A DNA stretch of 64,000 nt from Anoplopoma fimbria (lineage: Eukaryota > Chordata > Actinopteri > Perciformes > Anoplopomatidae), in NCBI RefSeq assembly GCF_027596085.1, contig NC_072467.1, positions 14,191,976 through 14,255,975 of the forward strand, read 5' to 3'. The position numbers were made by a program, and so were the translations under genes. The notes beneath the pieces were generated by a model that was not told the origin of the DNA, did no database searches, and was given only the letters and a program-made list of their open reading frames with translations. Below, in pieces: positions 26,085 to 36,570 of the stretch. Numbering within the stretch: the first letter of the stretch is position 1; every line of letters begins with the position of its first letter.

Positions 26085-27325
26085 ACAACCTCAAGAACAA
26101 CCTCTTGGACCCCCACCAGTCCGGGTTCAAGGTGGGTCACTCGTCAGGGACGGCCCTCCTTGCGGTGACAGAGTCGCTTCACGCTGCGAGAGCGAACTCT
26201 CTCTCCTCTGTCCTGATCCTCCTGGACCTGTCAGCGGCGTTTAACACGGTGAACCACCAGATCCTCCTCTCCACCCTCGAGGGGATGGGCGTCTCAGGCT
26301 CTGCACTCTCCCTGCTTGCATCCTACCTGACAGGCCGATCCTACCAGGTGACATGGAGGGGGGCCGTGTCGGAACCACGCATGCTGACTACGGGGGTCCC
26401 ACAAGGCTCAGTTCTGGGCCCCCTTCTCTTCTCCCTCTACACAACATCTCTGGGTTCTGTTATTCGCTCGCATGACTTCTCTTACCATTGTTATGCCGAT
26501 GACACCCAGCTGGTCCAAGTGGAGACACGCATTGCTGCGTGCTTGGCTGACATCTCGAAGTGGATGGCGACACACCACCTGAAGCTCAACCTGGACAAAA
26601 CCGAGCTACTGTTCCTCCCGGGGAAGGGCTGCCCGCACCGAGACCTGTCCATCACCATTGATGATGCCGTAGTGACGCCAACTCGGACTGTGAGGAATCT
26701 GGGTGTGACCCTGGACGACCAACTGTCGTTCTCAGCAAACATTGCATCGGTCACATGCTCCTGCAGATTCCTCCTCTACAACATCAGGAGGATTCGCCCC
26801 TTCCTCACTGACGAGACGGCGCAGGTGCTCATCCAGGCTCTGGTCATCTCCCGCCTGGACTACTGCAACTCATTACTTGCCGGAGCCCCGGCGTCGGCCA
26901 TCAGACCCCTGGAGCTTGTCCAGAAAGCTGCAGCACGTCTGGTGTTCAATCGCCCCAAGTTCTCTCACACAACTTCCCTTCTCCGTTCTCTACACTGGCT
27001 CCCTGTAAGAGCTCGCATCCAGTTTAAGACTCTGGTGCTAGCCTACAGGGCAGTGAAAGGAACAGCTCCTTCCTATCTCCAGGCCTTGGTCAAGCCCTAC
27101 ACCCCCGCCCGACCACTTCGCTCTGCTGCCTCGGGGCGACTGGTTGCCCCGTTGCTCAGAGGTCCCTGCGGCCGATCCACCCGGTCACAGCTTTTTTCTG
27201 TCCTGGCCCCTCAGTGGTGGAATGAACTCCCCACCGACGTCAGGACAGCAGAGTCGCTGCCCATCTTTCGGCGCAGGCTGAAAACTCACCTCTTCAAGAA
27301 GTACTACCCTGAGCCTTCCTCGTAG
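26085..27325 (+). pseudogene. truncated L2 reverse transcriptase ORF
   Basis: This is the residual coding part of the L2 element. It has about 413 residues from the fingers/palm to the C-terminal FRRRLKTHLFKKYYPEPSS. The palm YADD is intact and there are no internal stops. Without the endonuclease and the 5' part of RT it cannot mobilise itself. The ATG at 26042 lies in sequence with no resemblance to L2 and is probably a chance upstream start. The lack of stops suggests a fairly young insertion. Confidence 0.8.
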
Positions 27326-27670
27326 CACTTATTGCATTCGTATTAGTTGTTGCACTTACTGTATTCGTATCAGTTCGCTGCACTTATTGAATTCGTATTT
27401 GTTTACTGCGCTTATCCTATTCGTAGTAGTTTGTAGCACTTATTATATTTGTATTAGTCTGTTGCAATTATTGTGTTCGTAGTAATTTGCCTCTGCACTA
27501 TACTTTTGCTCTGGCTTATGCTTTAAGATGCTTGTTTAAGAAAGGAGATGCACTTATGACTTCTGGTGACTAGTAGTTCTCTTGAATACCTATGTTGAAT
27601 ACACTTCCTGTAAGTCGCTTTGGATAAAAGCGTCTGCTAAATGACTGTAATGTAATGTAATGTAATGTAA
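26085..27670 (+). mobile_element. L2-clade LINE, 5'-truncated, RT frame still open
   Basis: A single open frame runs from 26042 to the stop at 27325. Recognisable homology begins near 26085 with NNLLDPHQSGFK. RT motifs follow in order: LILLDLSAAFNTVNHQILL, GVPQGSVLGPLLFSLYTTSL, CYADDTQL (catalytic YADD), HLKLNLDKTELLF, NLGVTLDDQLSF, SRLDYCNSLLAGAP, LHWLPVRARIQFKTLVLAY and FSVLAPQWWNELPTDVRTA. The 3' end has the typical fish L2 signature, CGCTTTGGATAAAAGCGTCT then TGTAA repeats to about 27670. The endonuclease and N-terminal RT parts are missing. A short in-frame deletion is likely right after YADDTQL, where family members usually have about a dozen more residues. The element lies in an ntrk3 intron in antisense orientation to the gene. 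Confidence 0.9.
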
Positions 27671-27715
27671 ATGAGCGTTCCTGCCATGCTAACTGCAGAG
27701 GAGGTGGATAGACTC

Positions 27716-27740
27716 TGCATTCCCATAATGCTTTGCAGTG
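27716..27740 (+). promoter_or_regulatory. ZNF143/SBS-like motif
   Basis: TGCATTCCCATAATGCTTTG matches the TCCCA.AATGC..TGC core of the ZNF143 (STAF) binding site. It lies about 50 bp after the L2 element's 3' end. Confidence 0.35.
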
Positions 27741-27887
27741 AGGACATGTTATAGCTGCTAGTAATTACTGATTTAATTAGAGATGGGATTGGCCTGCCCT
27801 TCATTGGTCCTTAAAAATGAAATGACCTGTGACACAATTATTATAAATACTAATTACCATGTCATGCATAAACATGCTAAGGAAATC

Positions 27888-27895
27888 ATTTGCAT
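27888..27895 (+). promoter_or_regulatory. perfect POU octamer ATTTGCAT in a CNE-like block
   Basis: Exact octamer within an unusually motif-rich AT stretch (TAATTACC, CATGCATAAACATGC) at 27690-28060. Functional status is inference only. Confidence 0.35.
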
Positions 27896-28089
27896 AAATA
27901 TATATGCTTACAAATGTTCTTCATATTTATGAAAGCATTGCGACTCTTTGAATTTAATTGGTGAGATGGCTTCCTGAACCTTCCTGTCAAGACATTTCAG
28001 ATTAAATCTCATTATAATAAGAATTTCCGTATAGACTTATCCAGATTCTGAGCAAAAGTAAACAAGATTCCATTATGTGGTGGTATCTC

Positions 28090-28270
28090 ACTTGTGAATA
28101 TGCATAATACGCTTGGTCAGTGGCCCTATGCTTCAAACTATGCATTAAGTGTCTTTTCAAAATAAACTTTGGTTTGATAAAATGTAGGTTTACTTACTGA
28201 ACAAAAGTACTTCATTAGGTTTAGGACAAAGGGTGAAAGTCAGGTATTTGCTTGACCAATCCAACTTCCT
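28090..28270 (+). repeat. family-C-related repeat
   Basis: GGTCAGTGGCCCTATGCTTC, AAACTATGCATTAAGTGTCT, TTCAAAATAAACTTTGG and TAGGTTTAGGACAAAGGGTG match 55370-55580 (GGTCCGTGGCCCTACGCCTC and following). Confidence 0.5.
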
Positions 28271-30163
28271 TTTGCAGACTTTTTGCCATGAAATATGCCC
28301 AGATGATCCAGCTCACCCCCTACATGTACTGTTGCAAAAATGCTGTTGAAACAATCTAACCTCAATGCTCACTGAAATGTAGCCCACTTTAAATAAATGC
28401 TATCATATCAAAAGGTCTTTCCATCAATTTCATCTTAATTTGCAAATTCATTTTAAGTTTCCCCTATAATAAGGTTTTATATTGAGATTGAGGTGTTTGT
28501 TTCACAATATCACCAGCTGATTCTGTATGGGTTCTGTCTTTACGCTCAAACTGTAGAGATCAGAATTCCAGAAGTATATCCTATAGTGATTTAAAACTAC
28601 ATACAATGCATTACTAGATCTATCGCTAGAAAAAAACGACAAAAATAGACGATTTCGAAAACCAGGGGATTTCTGCCACACGTTTTCACACTCTAAACCA
28701 CACTCTACAATATCTGCACATGGCAACTTCTTGAAGCCCAAGTTTAGCGAAAGATTGTGGTTTTGTTTAAGAAGAAAAGTAAGTCTGGCTTAACACCAAC
28801 CCTGACCTCCACACAACTTAGTTTCTGACCTAATAAACGGCCCATGAGTCCCTACACTAACATTCACAGTGGATTTCAATTGTAAGGGAGAAGTATGTCC
28901 AATATGTACGTATTTCTTAGGATACTGGGCTACGGGCATTTTCCATAAGTATAGTAGCCAAGTGCAGTCTTATGAAGCACACAGTGTGTTGTGTATACAA
29001 TACAACCAGTATAAGTGTTTAAGACAACAGTTGACTCATATGCACATTTTAGTACTGTAGATACTGTATTGTAAAACTATAGAAAACAACATGCAGTAAA
29101 CACACAAACAGCCTTGTAATCTGTCCCGCATTGCGTCACTCAGAAGAAACGTCTATGCATGAACACGTGATAAAAACTGATCCTGACACACACAATGAGT
29201 GTGTGTGTGCCGTATGTCTGACATCGGGCTGGCTGGTTGTACGGATGGCAAAAAATAGCATAATGCTGCAAAGGGCAATAAATCCTGTGGGATTAAAAAG
29301 GCTGCGGCTGTAATCCCCCTATATCCTCACTAAGACTAACACCTGTCTGCTGCAGGTCAATGTGGCGGCAATGTTTCCACTAATAACTGCTGCCTCATTG
29401 ACAACAGATTCTCTGTCTTCGACATATGTCATGTTAAACCGATCCATGCCATAATATCCATATGGCAGTTTTACTGAGAGTGTCAACGTTATAAACTGGA
29501 CTGAAAGTATTCAGGCCCGGTTATTCATTTCATATGTATATCACATTTGCAGAAAAAAAGTATTTCAAGCTCCCCACCTGCTGTTTTTGTAGTTCATGCT
29601 TCTTTTGTACCACCAAACCCTAACTGAGATCACTTAAGTGAATCAGCATTAAAATGGGTTTTGTCTAAATAAAATTTCAGTAGATATCATCCCTAATTGG
29701 GATAGCGATGCTGGGCCTTGGACTGAAGAAGTGATGCTGGATCAGATGGGAGTGTTGTGCTGGAGGTCTACAGTATATCACTGAGGTGGAATAATCTTGT
29801 TCAACGTCATCAAAGAAAATGTTTGCTAACATATGTATGTAGAGTCCAATAAACTGAGCATCCTCTTGGTGTGGTGCATCGTTTAAGGGAATCTGGACTT
29901 TTCCCAAACGTCTGTAGAACAATTGACAGAAGGAGCTGCTGGTGGCAACTTCGAAGAGTACCATCACATAACTCCTCAATATACTCCAACTACACATCCT
30001 CCGGTTCTCTTTCCACATTTACAGAGAAAGCGTTTCATGTTTAATTTCGATAGAAATTTAACAGTTTGGAAACTGGAGCTCATTAAAACCCAGCTGTCAC
30101 TTCAACCTGTTATCACTCCAAACTTGTCAAATAGCAACGATTGGTTGGTGTGGAGGCCAGTGC

Positions 30164-30249
30164 TTATACTGATGCAGGGGTGGCCAGTGCTTCTCGTACA
30201 GATGCTAAAGCCTCTGTACGAGAAGCACTGGCCACCCGCATCAGTATAA
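30164..30249. repeat. near-perfect hairpin, 37-39 bp arms, 10-nt loop
   Basis: The left arm 30164-30202 starts TTATACTGATGC and ends TTCTCGTACAGA. The right arm 30213-30249 is its reverse complement except for a two-base indel near the outer third. The loop is TGCTAAAGCC. Size and layout resemble a microRNA precursor, but a recent inverted duplication is equally possible. Confidence 0.9.
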
Positions 30250-30289
30250 CACGGTCAGATAATCTGACGTTGTTTAAAGAGCAATAAGG

Positions 30290-30460
30290 TCCGCTTAGTG
30301 AGGAGGTTGGGGTGTACAGTTGGGACAAACAAACACAGGACTTTCATTCAGGAGACCTGTATTAGTATCCCGCCTGATTCCCAAGTCGTTTTGTTATATA
30401 ACGTACGTTCTTAACTCACAGAGTTAACTAGCATTCTTATTTTAAGGTTTGAAAGATAAT
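30290..30460 (+). repeat. family-C dispersed repeat copy next to a hairpin
   Basis: AAACAAACACAGGACTTTCA, TTCAGGAGACCTGTATTAGT and TATAACGTACGTTCTTAACT match the family. The hairpin at 30164-30249 ends about 50 bp before it. Confidence 0.5.
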
Positions 30461-31183
30461 TTATTGGTATTATGCAACACAGGGTTCCACAATGATATTC
30501 AGTAGTTGATCCACTATTCCACTGCTGGGTTAGTCTGAAGTATTACTTCATCTATCTTAATTTCCTGTGAACTGACAGGAGTAGCCTGGGAGATGGAATA
30601 GCTTCAGATTAAAAAAAAGGTAAAACCATGTGACTTGCTGTTGAATTTAAAACTCTAAAAAGGCTTTAACCTGACATTCTCACAAAACCAACATCGTTTT
30701 CAAAGTAATGCCCAGCTTGAATTGTAGCTTTGTCGCTGGTGTTTAACTGCTCTGAATGAGCAGACGTGCTGCTCTAGCATTTTTTAGGGGGTATTATTTG
30801 TACTCTCAGGTTAACCTAAAATTGATTTTGTGTCAGTGTCTGTTTGCAAATATAACTGGCTCATTGTGCTGTGGTTTGAAGAGAGTGTTCTTTGAATACA
30901 TTTTCTTTGCTGTATATAAAAGTCAGGCCAAACTGAACGATTGCATCATCAAGGCAACACTTATGACCATTACACGGCCGATTCACCTCACAGAACCAGT
31001 TAACCAGCCTTTATAAAAAGAAAATCATCCCAATCAGCCTGTAATTTTGGAGCCTTTTAACTGCACAGAAAACACACAGTAGCTGTGTGTTCATTTGTGT
31101 ATGTCAGCTTGTCAGCATCTGTCCTTGAGATGCAGCTGACTGTTGCTGCCTGCTGGAACGCACTTGTTCCATCAGCTAGACGC

Positions 31184-31309
<126 letters not shown>

Positions 31310-31322
31310 TTCTATCTCTTAC

Positions 31323-31453
31323 CTTCACAGCTACTAGCATCTTGTCCTTGGTGGGGCTCAGGTTGTAACATTCAGCCAGGAAGACCTTGCCGAAGGCTCC
31401 TTCTCCCAGCTCCCTCTTCAGAATAATGTCCCTCCGCTTAATATGCTGAACAT
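31323..31453 (-). CDS. ntrk3: ntrk3 kinase exon 1 (glycine-rich loop, catalytic lysine)
   Basis: Seen: the minus strand reads (Y)[15 protein letters not shown], then [12 protein letters not shown], then [22 protein letters not shown] is the ATP-binding glycine loop and the lysine of VAVK is the ATP-anchoring residue that pairs with the helix-C glutamate. The acceptor ccctctcag leads into AT, which completes the Tyr codon. The donor is GTAAGA directly after AAG. The exon is 131 bp, so skipping it would shift the reading frame and lose the kinase. [14 protein letters not shown] follows TrkC rather than TrkB (NLCPEQDKILVAVK). Odd: a 118-bp CA/TG microsatellite begins only 17 nt into the downstream intron, next to the splice donor. 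Confidence 0.96.
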
Positions 31454-31974
31454 CTGAGAGGGACAAAGAAAAAGGGCCTGGGTTGACATAAATTACAAAT
31501 TATTATTTATTTTTTTAAATGTTTACACACAGCATCTTGAAGGTTCAAAATGTTCCTACACAATGCCTAATTCCCACACTGTGTTTAATATTTGGTGGAG
31601 CCCATTGCTTTATTTCCCGTGAATCCAAGCTCAACCACATTACAAACCTGGCTTTCAACAGTTTTTCATTGGAACTACTTTTAACGAAAGAAACAAAAAG
31701 AGGTCTGGGATTATCTGCAGTAATTGGGACAATGTTTCTGGAAAGAAAGAAAGCTGCAGTTGAATTTTAAAAGTGTTGTTTCTTAATGTTTTGAGCACCA
31801 CTGAATTCAATTCAAATGTATGGAGTGGAAGCAAAACCTCAGAACATATCTAAAAACAAATAGTTAAGATACAACTTGAGTTTCAGTTCATGAGGACAGG
31901 TGACAGGTTCAATCCAAGTTCCAGCACGATAACTGGGAGTCCGTCTTCATATTTTCAGTGCAAACCATAGTAAA

Positions 31975-32488
31975 TAATTAGTTGACGTAGTCACCGTGAC
32001 GTCCCCCATTGGCTGTCACCATCTTGTTTTTTTTGCAACCAGAAGTGACACTAAAGGCTGGAGCTAAGTGCAACCAAATGCTAAATAAGACATTTTTAGG
32101 TGACCACCATGTTACAATTAACTTCCATGAACTAAAAAGACACTGTGAAAGGGTTAAAGTACTAAGACTAAAACCAGGACTACTCCCAGAAAGGACAATG
32201 CAGTGGTAGCAACCTGTCAATCACAAGGTAGCCCCGTCCTCAAGCATAAACTTCTTTAAGATGCTTGTATTTAATATAATTGAATATAATTTTAAAAAAA
32301 TTTTTGGAGTATTTTCTCAACATGGTAAAAAATATGTTGTGCTTGGTTGGCAAAAAGGAAAGGAAAACAACGATGCATGTTGTTTTGAAGTAACCGAGCT
32401 TGGATGTGTTTGTACAAGCTTTTAGTAGAAACAAACTCAAGGGGGCACAGTAAAACACCCTTGGGCACATGCGCTTGACTGGCTAGAC
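31975..32488 (+). repeat. family-E repeat, left part (split by hAT element)
   Basis: Blocks GTCACCGTGACGTCCCCCAT, TTTTTTTTGCAACCAGAAGT and CAACCTGTCAATCACAAGGT correspond in reverse orientation to 47337-47660 (CACCTTGTGATTGACAGGTG, GGTTGCAAAAAAAACAGGAT). The copy resumes after the transposon at 33282. Confidence 0.55.
32481..32488. repeat. left 8-bp target-site duplication GGCTAGAC
   Basis: Identical to 33274-33281 on the other side of the hAT-like element. The perfect match argues for a comparatively recent insertion. Confidence 0.85.
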
Positions 32489-33273
32489 CAGGGGTGGGCA
32501 ATTATTTTTCCCAGGGGGCCAAATGAGCAACTGAAAATATTTTGGAGGGCCGGGCCAAAATGCCGAACTCAATTATGCATAATATACATTTTATTTCTAT
32601 ATAAAAAGCAGTAAATGGCATTGTTTTGACCGCTGGTAAGAGTGTATGTTATTATTTGGCAATTAAAAGGTGAGGTTAGCTTTCAAAAATATAATTTATT
32701 CAAATAGAATTTCCAAAATGATAAACAAAATGTGAAACATTTGACTCATTTTCAGTCACATTAATAACAAAGGGCATTTTGAGTTTCATATACTATTGAA
32801 ACAAGGATTTTCTTAGCTTTCTAAAGACATCACATCATCTTTGTAGCCAAAATAAACAAGACATGTCACTGAACTGTGTAACTGTGTAAAGAAAAGTGTC
32901 CCAGTTTTGTAGCCTTTTTGACTTTACATGCCTATATTAAACATTTAATGTTTTCAGAACATAGTCCATATTTGTTTGAAAGTTCTCCTTTCGGCACCAC
33001 TTTACTCTTTTTGGCATGAGCCGACATTTTCGCATGTTTCAGGGGGTGACAAGGAAGGTAGACAGGTTGTCAATCACACGCATTTCACGTGCACGATTGC
33101 GTGCACTGTGAGAATAAATGGGCTTCAAAATAAAAGCAATGCGGTTTTAGTCCACCCATAAGATAATTAGAAAATATGTTTTATTTTCTAATTATCATGT
33201 AATCTTTCGCGGGCCGGTCAGAATCATCCCGCGGGCCGTATTTGGCCCGCGGGCCGTACAATGCCCAGGTCTG
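32489..33273. mobile_element. non-autonomous hAT-like DNA transposon with 8-bp target duplication
   Basis: The left end is CAGGGGTGGGCAATT and the right end is TGCCCAGGTCTG, an imperfect terminal inverted repeat of the CAGGGGTGGGCA type. Both ends are flanked by the same 8 bp, GGCTAGAC, at 32481-32488 and 33274-33281, the size expected for hAT insertion. The 785-bp body is AT-rich with GC-rich ends (GGGCCGGGCC.., GCGGGCCGTATTTGGCCCGC). It has no transposase frame, so it must have been mobilised in trans. It splits a family-E repeat copy. Confidence 0.88.
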
Positions 33274-33281
33274 GGCTAGAC
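33274..33281. repeat. right 8-bp target-site duplication GGCTAGAC
   Basis: Second copy of the 8-bp duplication directly after the transposon's right terminus. Confidence 0.85.
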
Positions 33282-33500
33282 ACTATATCCTTGGAAGTCC
33301 AGTATGGACCATAATTTACTCATGCTGTATTGAAGAAGAGTTGAAACTAGAGATTGAGACCATAAACTCATGTTTACAATGTTTACTGAGGTAATAAATA
33401 AAGAGAGAAGTAGAGTCATTTTCTCATTCACTTCTATACAATCAAAATCCCTTTTGCAACTAGAGGATTCGCCCACTGAAGGCCGTTAGAAAGAATGCAA
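33282..33500 (+). repeat. family-E repeat, right part (after hAT element)
   Basis: GCTGTATTGAAGAAGAGTTG, GAGATTGAGACCATAAACTC, ATGTTTACAATGTTTACTGA, GGTAATAAATAAAGAGAGAA, CATTTTCTCATTCACTTCTA and ACTAGAGGATTCGCCCACTG match, inverted, the 47120-47300 region. Together with the left part this is a single older repeat interrupted by the 785-bp insertion. Confidence 0.65.
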
Positions 33501-33793
33501 ATTCAATGCACTTTGGTATTGGCTTCACTTTTCAGGACCCTGGCAAAAAGCAGCAATTTTCATATTCTTTAAACTCTTAACGTTTATAGACACCTATAAC
33601 TGATTTGAGAGTCACGTACTTCTACATAAAATCCTGTGTAGGTGTTAACAAATGCAACTACAAACATATAAATCTGTGTTTAACCCTTTCTGGGTTAATG
33701 TGAAGGGGTATATATAAATAGGTAGCCGTGCAAAATGAGTGGATATTATTAAGTGTTCAGCAAAAAGCTGCAAGGTTATACTGTATATATCAT

Positions 33794-33816
33794 TGTGTGT
33801 GTGTTTGGGTGTGTGT

Positions 33817-33852
<36 letters not shown>
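33794..33852. repeat. TG microsatellite, interrupted
   Basis: TG repeats with GTTTGGG and GGG interruptions. Confidence 0.95.
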
Positions 33853-33853
<1 letters not shown>

Positions 33854-33964
33854 TGTCAGGCTGAGTGATTTTGTGTGTATGCGTCTGAAAAATCACGGTT
33901 GCATGAGCATGTACTCAGTGAGTGAGTTTGGAATTGGAGGGGATTCCTCTGTGCATACCCACGC

Positions 33965-33966
<2 letters not shown>

Positions 33967-34012
<46 letters not shown>

Positions 34013-34016
34013 GTGT
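33967..34016. repeat. TG microsatellite
   Basis: TG repeats with a single GC interruption near the right end. Confidence 0.95.
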
Positions 34017-35159
34017 TTAACTGCTGACAGGTGACTTCCCCCTCACTCTGTGTCAACATTAACCCTAGCTTATTGTAACTTTACTAATTAACCTTTATGG
34101 TAGACAAACAATCCATCCACGGACACACAAACACATTACTACACTTTACTGTAAGAATACGCTTAAAAGAACACTGTCTTGCACATGGGGGACTTATCTT
34201 AAGTGCACGTGATATGTGTATACGGTATGTGTTCATGACAACCATGGTCCCAGTCTCTTCTATCTGTCAGACGATTTTCTGTTTGAATTCTGAAAAATAA
34301 ATCTACTGTTTATATTGTTTCCTCTTATTCTACTCTTGCTTTTGCAATAGAGACTTGTATGCTAAGTAATCAAGAGCAAGAAGAAAGAAAGCAAACAACA
34401 GCGGGGAAAGAATACGCAAAAATCTACGGAAATGCCCATGCGTTTGTGCCACCAACCAGGGGCTGTATGATCCGTGTACGTTTTGATAATATGTTTATTG
34501 GATTAAATCCAATAGAACTGTTCTGAACTAGGTATTAAGCACCTTTAAGGATAGCTATAGGAAATTGTGAGGTTGGTGGGTTTGGCAATAGAAAGTTTAT
34601 TAATCCTCGTTAGTGGATTAACCCAACAGCCTGCTGGTTTGGGGTCTACCTGTCATGACCTTCTCTACTGTCAGCTCTGTTCAGGTTCATGGATTATCAC
34701 TATATATTAAGTCTTTCTGCCACTGACAGAGCTGTTGACAACTTCCGCACAAACGCACTTGACAGCTTCATTGATGTTCATTCAAAGAACAATGTCCTCA
34801 GCCTTGACTGATGCTCTCCGGGTTATTGTGGCTTGGTTGCCTCATTGAAAAGCCTTTTCAAAAAGGGTTTTGAAAAAGAGTTCCATTCCTTGGTTGACTG
34901 CCTCGCTGTCGCCTGAAGGTGACAGGTGTCAGGGTTCAGCTTGTCGGAGGATATCTGGCCTTCATGTCTGATCGAATGGCTTCCGTTACTGTTTCCCCAA
35001 AGCCTTTATCGCAGTTTTCTTGGTGTGGGCTGTTCATTGTGAGCACAGTGAATTGGTTCAATGTGTATCGTGAACACTCACACTAAAAGAGGTAAGCTAC
35101 AGTTCAAATCTACTCCACAAGACCCAACACTCTATGTTATGAATCACCAGTAGCACCAA

Positions 35160-35235
35160 AAATGCCCTTGAGGCAATTTTTTAAATTTGTGATATTAGGT
35201 TGTGTGACTTATATAGACTTAACTTGCAGTACTAA
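35160..35235 (+). repeat. family-B fragment
   Basis: CTTGAGGCAATTTTTTAAAT, GTGATATTAGGTTGTGTGAC and AGACTTAACTTG form a diverged partial copy of the family-B tail. Confidence 0.45.
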
Positions 35236-35334
35236 TGATATTTATGAAATACATGAAAGAGATGAACTGGTAATCATTTCTAACTGAATAAATGAGCTGG
35301 TGAAAAAACAAGTATTTTATTTTAAAATGAATTA

Positions 35335-35590
35335 AGGTTAGGTTTAGGTAACAAAACTACTTGGTTAGGATTAGGAAAAAAAAGCAATGGTTTTGCTTGA
35401 AATTAACACGAAATTGAAACAAAATAACAGCAAAATGAATAGTTTCATAGAAATAATTGCCTTGATTATGTCTCGGTTCACAGGGGACACAGACAGTATC
35501 TCCTGGGTCAAACCCTTTTGGATGTTTGACCCATCCACCAACCCGACTTTCAACATTTGTAATACGTCAAAAGAGAACGTAATCACTCGA
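35335..35590 (+). repeat. family-C dispersed repeat copy (LINE-tail neighbour)
   Basis: GGTTAGGTTTAGGTAACAAA, ACTACTTGGTTAGGATTAGG, TCTCGGTTCACAGGGGACAC, AGACAGTATCTCCTGGGTCA and TTTGACCCATCCACCAACCC. The next copy, 36390-36570, has the same order. Two small open frames (one per strand) overlap it and are not genes. Confidence 0.6.
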
Positions 35591-35596
35591 CAGATT

Positions 35597-35645
35597 TTTT
35601 GATTTGTGATATTGGGCTCTATGAATAAAATCGACTTGACTTGTA
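35597..35645 (+). repeat. family-B fragment
   Basis: GATTTGTGATATTGGGCTCT followed by ATGAATAAAATCGACTTGAC is the terminal part of the family-B tail. It directly follows a family-C copy. Confidence 0.5.
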
Positions 35646-36389
35646 GCAATAAGGATTTTTTAATCTATTGGAGAATTTCGCATTGTGTGTCATAATTGAC
35701 AAGGTTCCACCTAGAGAAATTAATTTAAGTTTGGAGGAACACCAGTTGTTGGAGTCAGAATAGTTCGAAATCATGCTTTTTATGCTTTGGCTGCTGAGTG
35801 AAATCAGAAAACAAGCCTCCAGTAGTCCTGAGAGGCCCAAACTGATCTAAAACACTGTTAATACTTCTTAATGAGGTTAGGACTGTTCTTTGGGTGACAC
35901 ATATTTCAGATACGCCCTCATATGATAACATAAAAAAAAATGTACTAATTAGTGTGGGTCTCAAGATGAACAACAAACTGTATTCAGCTCAGGTCCCTGC
36001 AGGACAACAGCAGGAGTATGTTTATGAGTCTGGGGCTTTGAGGGACAGCTCATTTAGGGCATTTGTAAAGATATTAACCAGTTAGTCCTTGTTGCATTTG
36101 AAATAAGATCCTTAAGCATGTAAACATTTTAGAAAAGTGCACTCCGTAGAGCACAGATCTCTGCCAGGTGTGTCTGTAATGACTCCTGCTGTAATGTCTG
36201 ATAGAATGAATAATCTGGAATACAAGCATATCAGATGTGTTTTTCCTACGTAACAGATCAACCCTGTCTCCTACAAAATTACATTCCCATACCACTTAAC
36301 TGAACTCACAATGACGTTTTGAGGGAAACTTACTATCTCCAGGATTACGGTCACTGTTTAAAACCGTTGACTAAATAAAATGAAAGGGA

Positions 36390-36570
36390 ATGAAATTAAA
36401 ATAACAAAATTACTTGGTTATGTTTAGGCAACAAGACTGCAACTATGTTACGTCTTGGTTCACACAGGACACAGACAGCAGTCTCCTGGGTGAAATTATT
36501 TTGTTTTTTGACCCATCCACCAATCCGACCTCCTACTTAAGCGGACAAGTGGACTGATTTGAAACTTGTT
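36390..36570 (+). repeat. family-C dispersed repeat copy
   Basis: ACAAAATTACTTGGTTATGT, TTAGGCAACAAGACTGC, GTCTTGGTTCACACAGGACA, CAGACAGCAGTCTCCTGGGT and TTTTGACCCATCCACCAATC parallel 35335-35590 about 1 kb upstream. The two could be a local duplication or independent insertions. Confidence 0.6.

Noticed and set aside
26491..26754. Antisense open frame
   Set aside because: Shadow of the L2 RT coding strand.
27645..27670. Regular TGTAA repeats
   Set aside because: These are the 3' tail of the L2 LINE, not an independent satellite or CRISPR-like array.
29677..30018. 113-codon minus-strand frame
   Set aside because: Reads like random sequence with no family resemblance; no homologous exon position in ntrk3.
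33163..33195. 14-bp AT-rich inverted repeat
   Set aside because: Lies inside the hAT-like element and is explained by its low-complexity AT interior.
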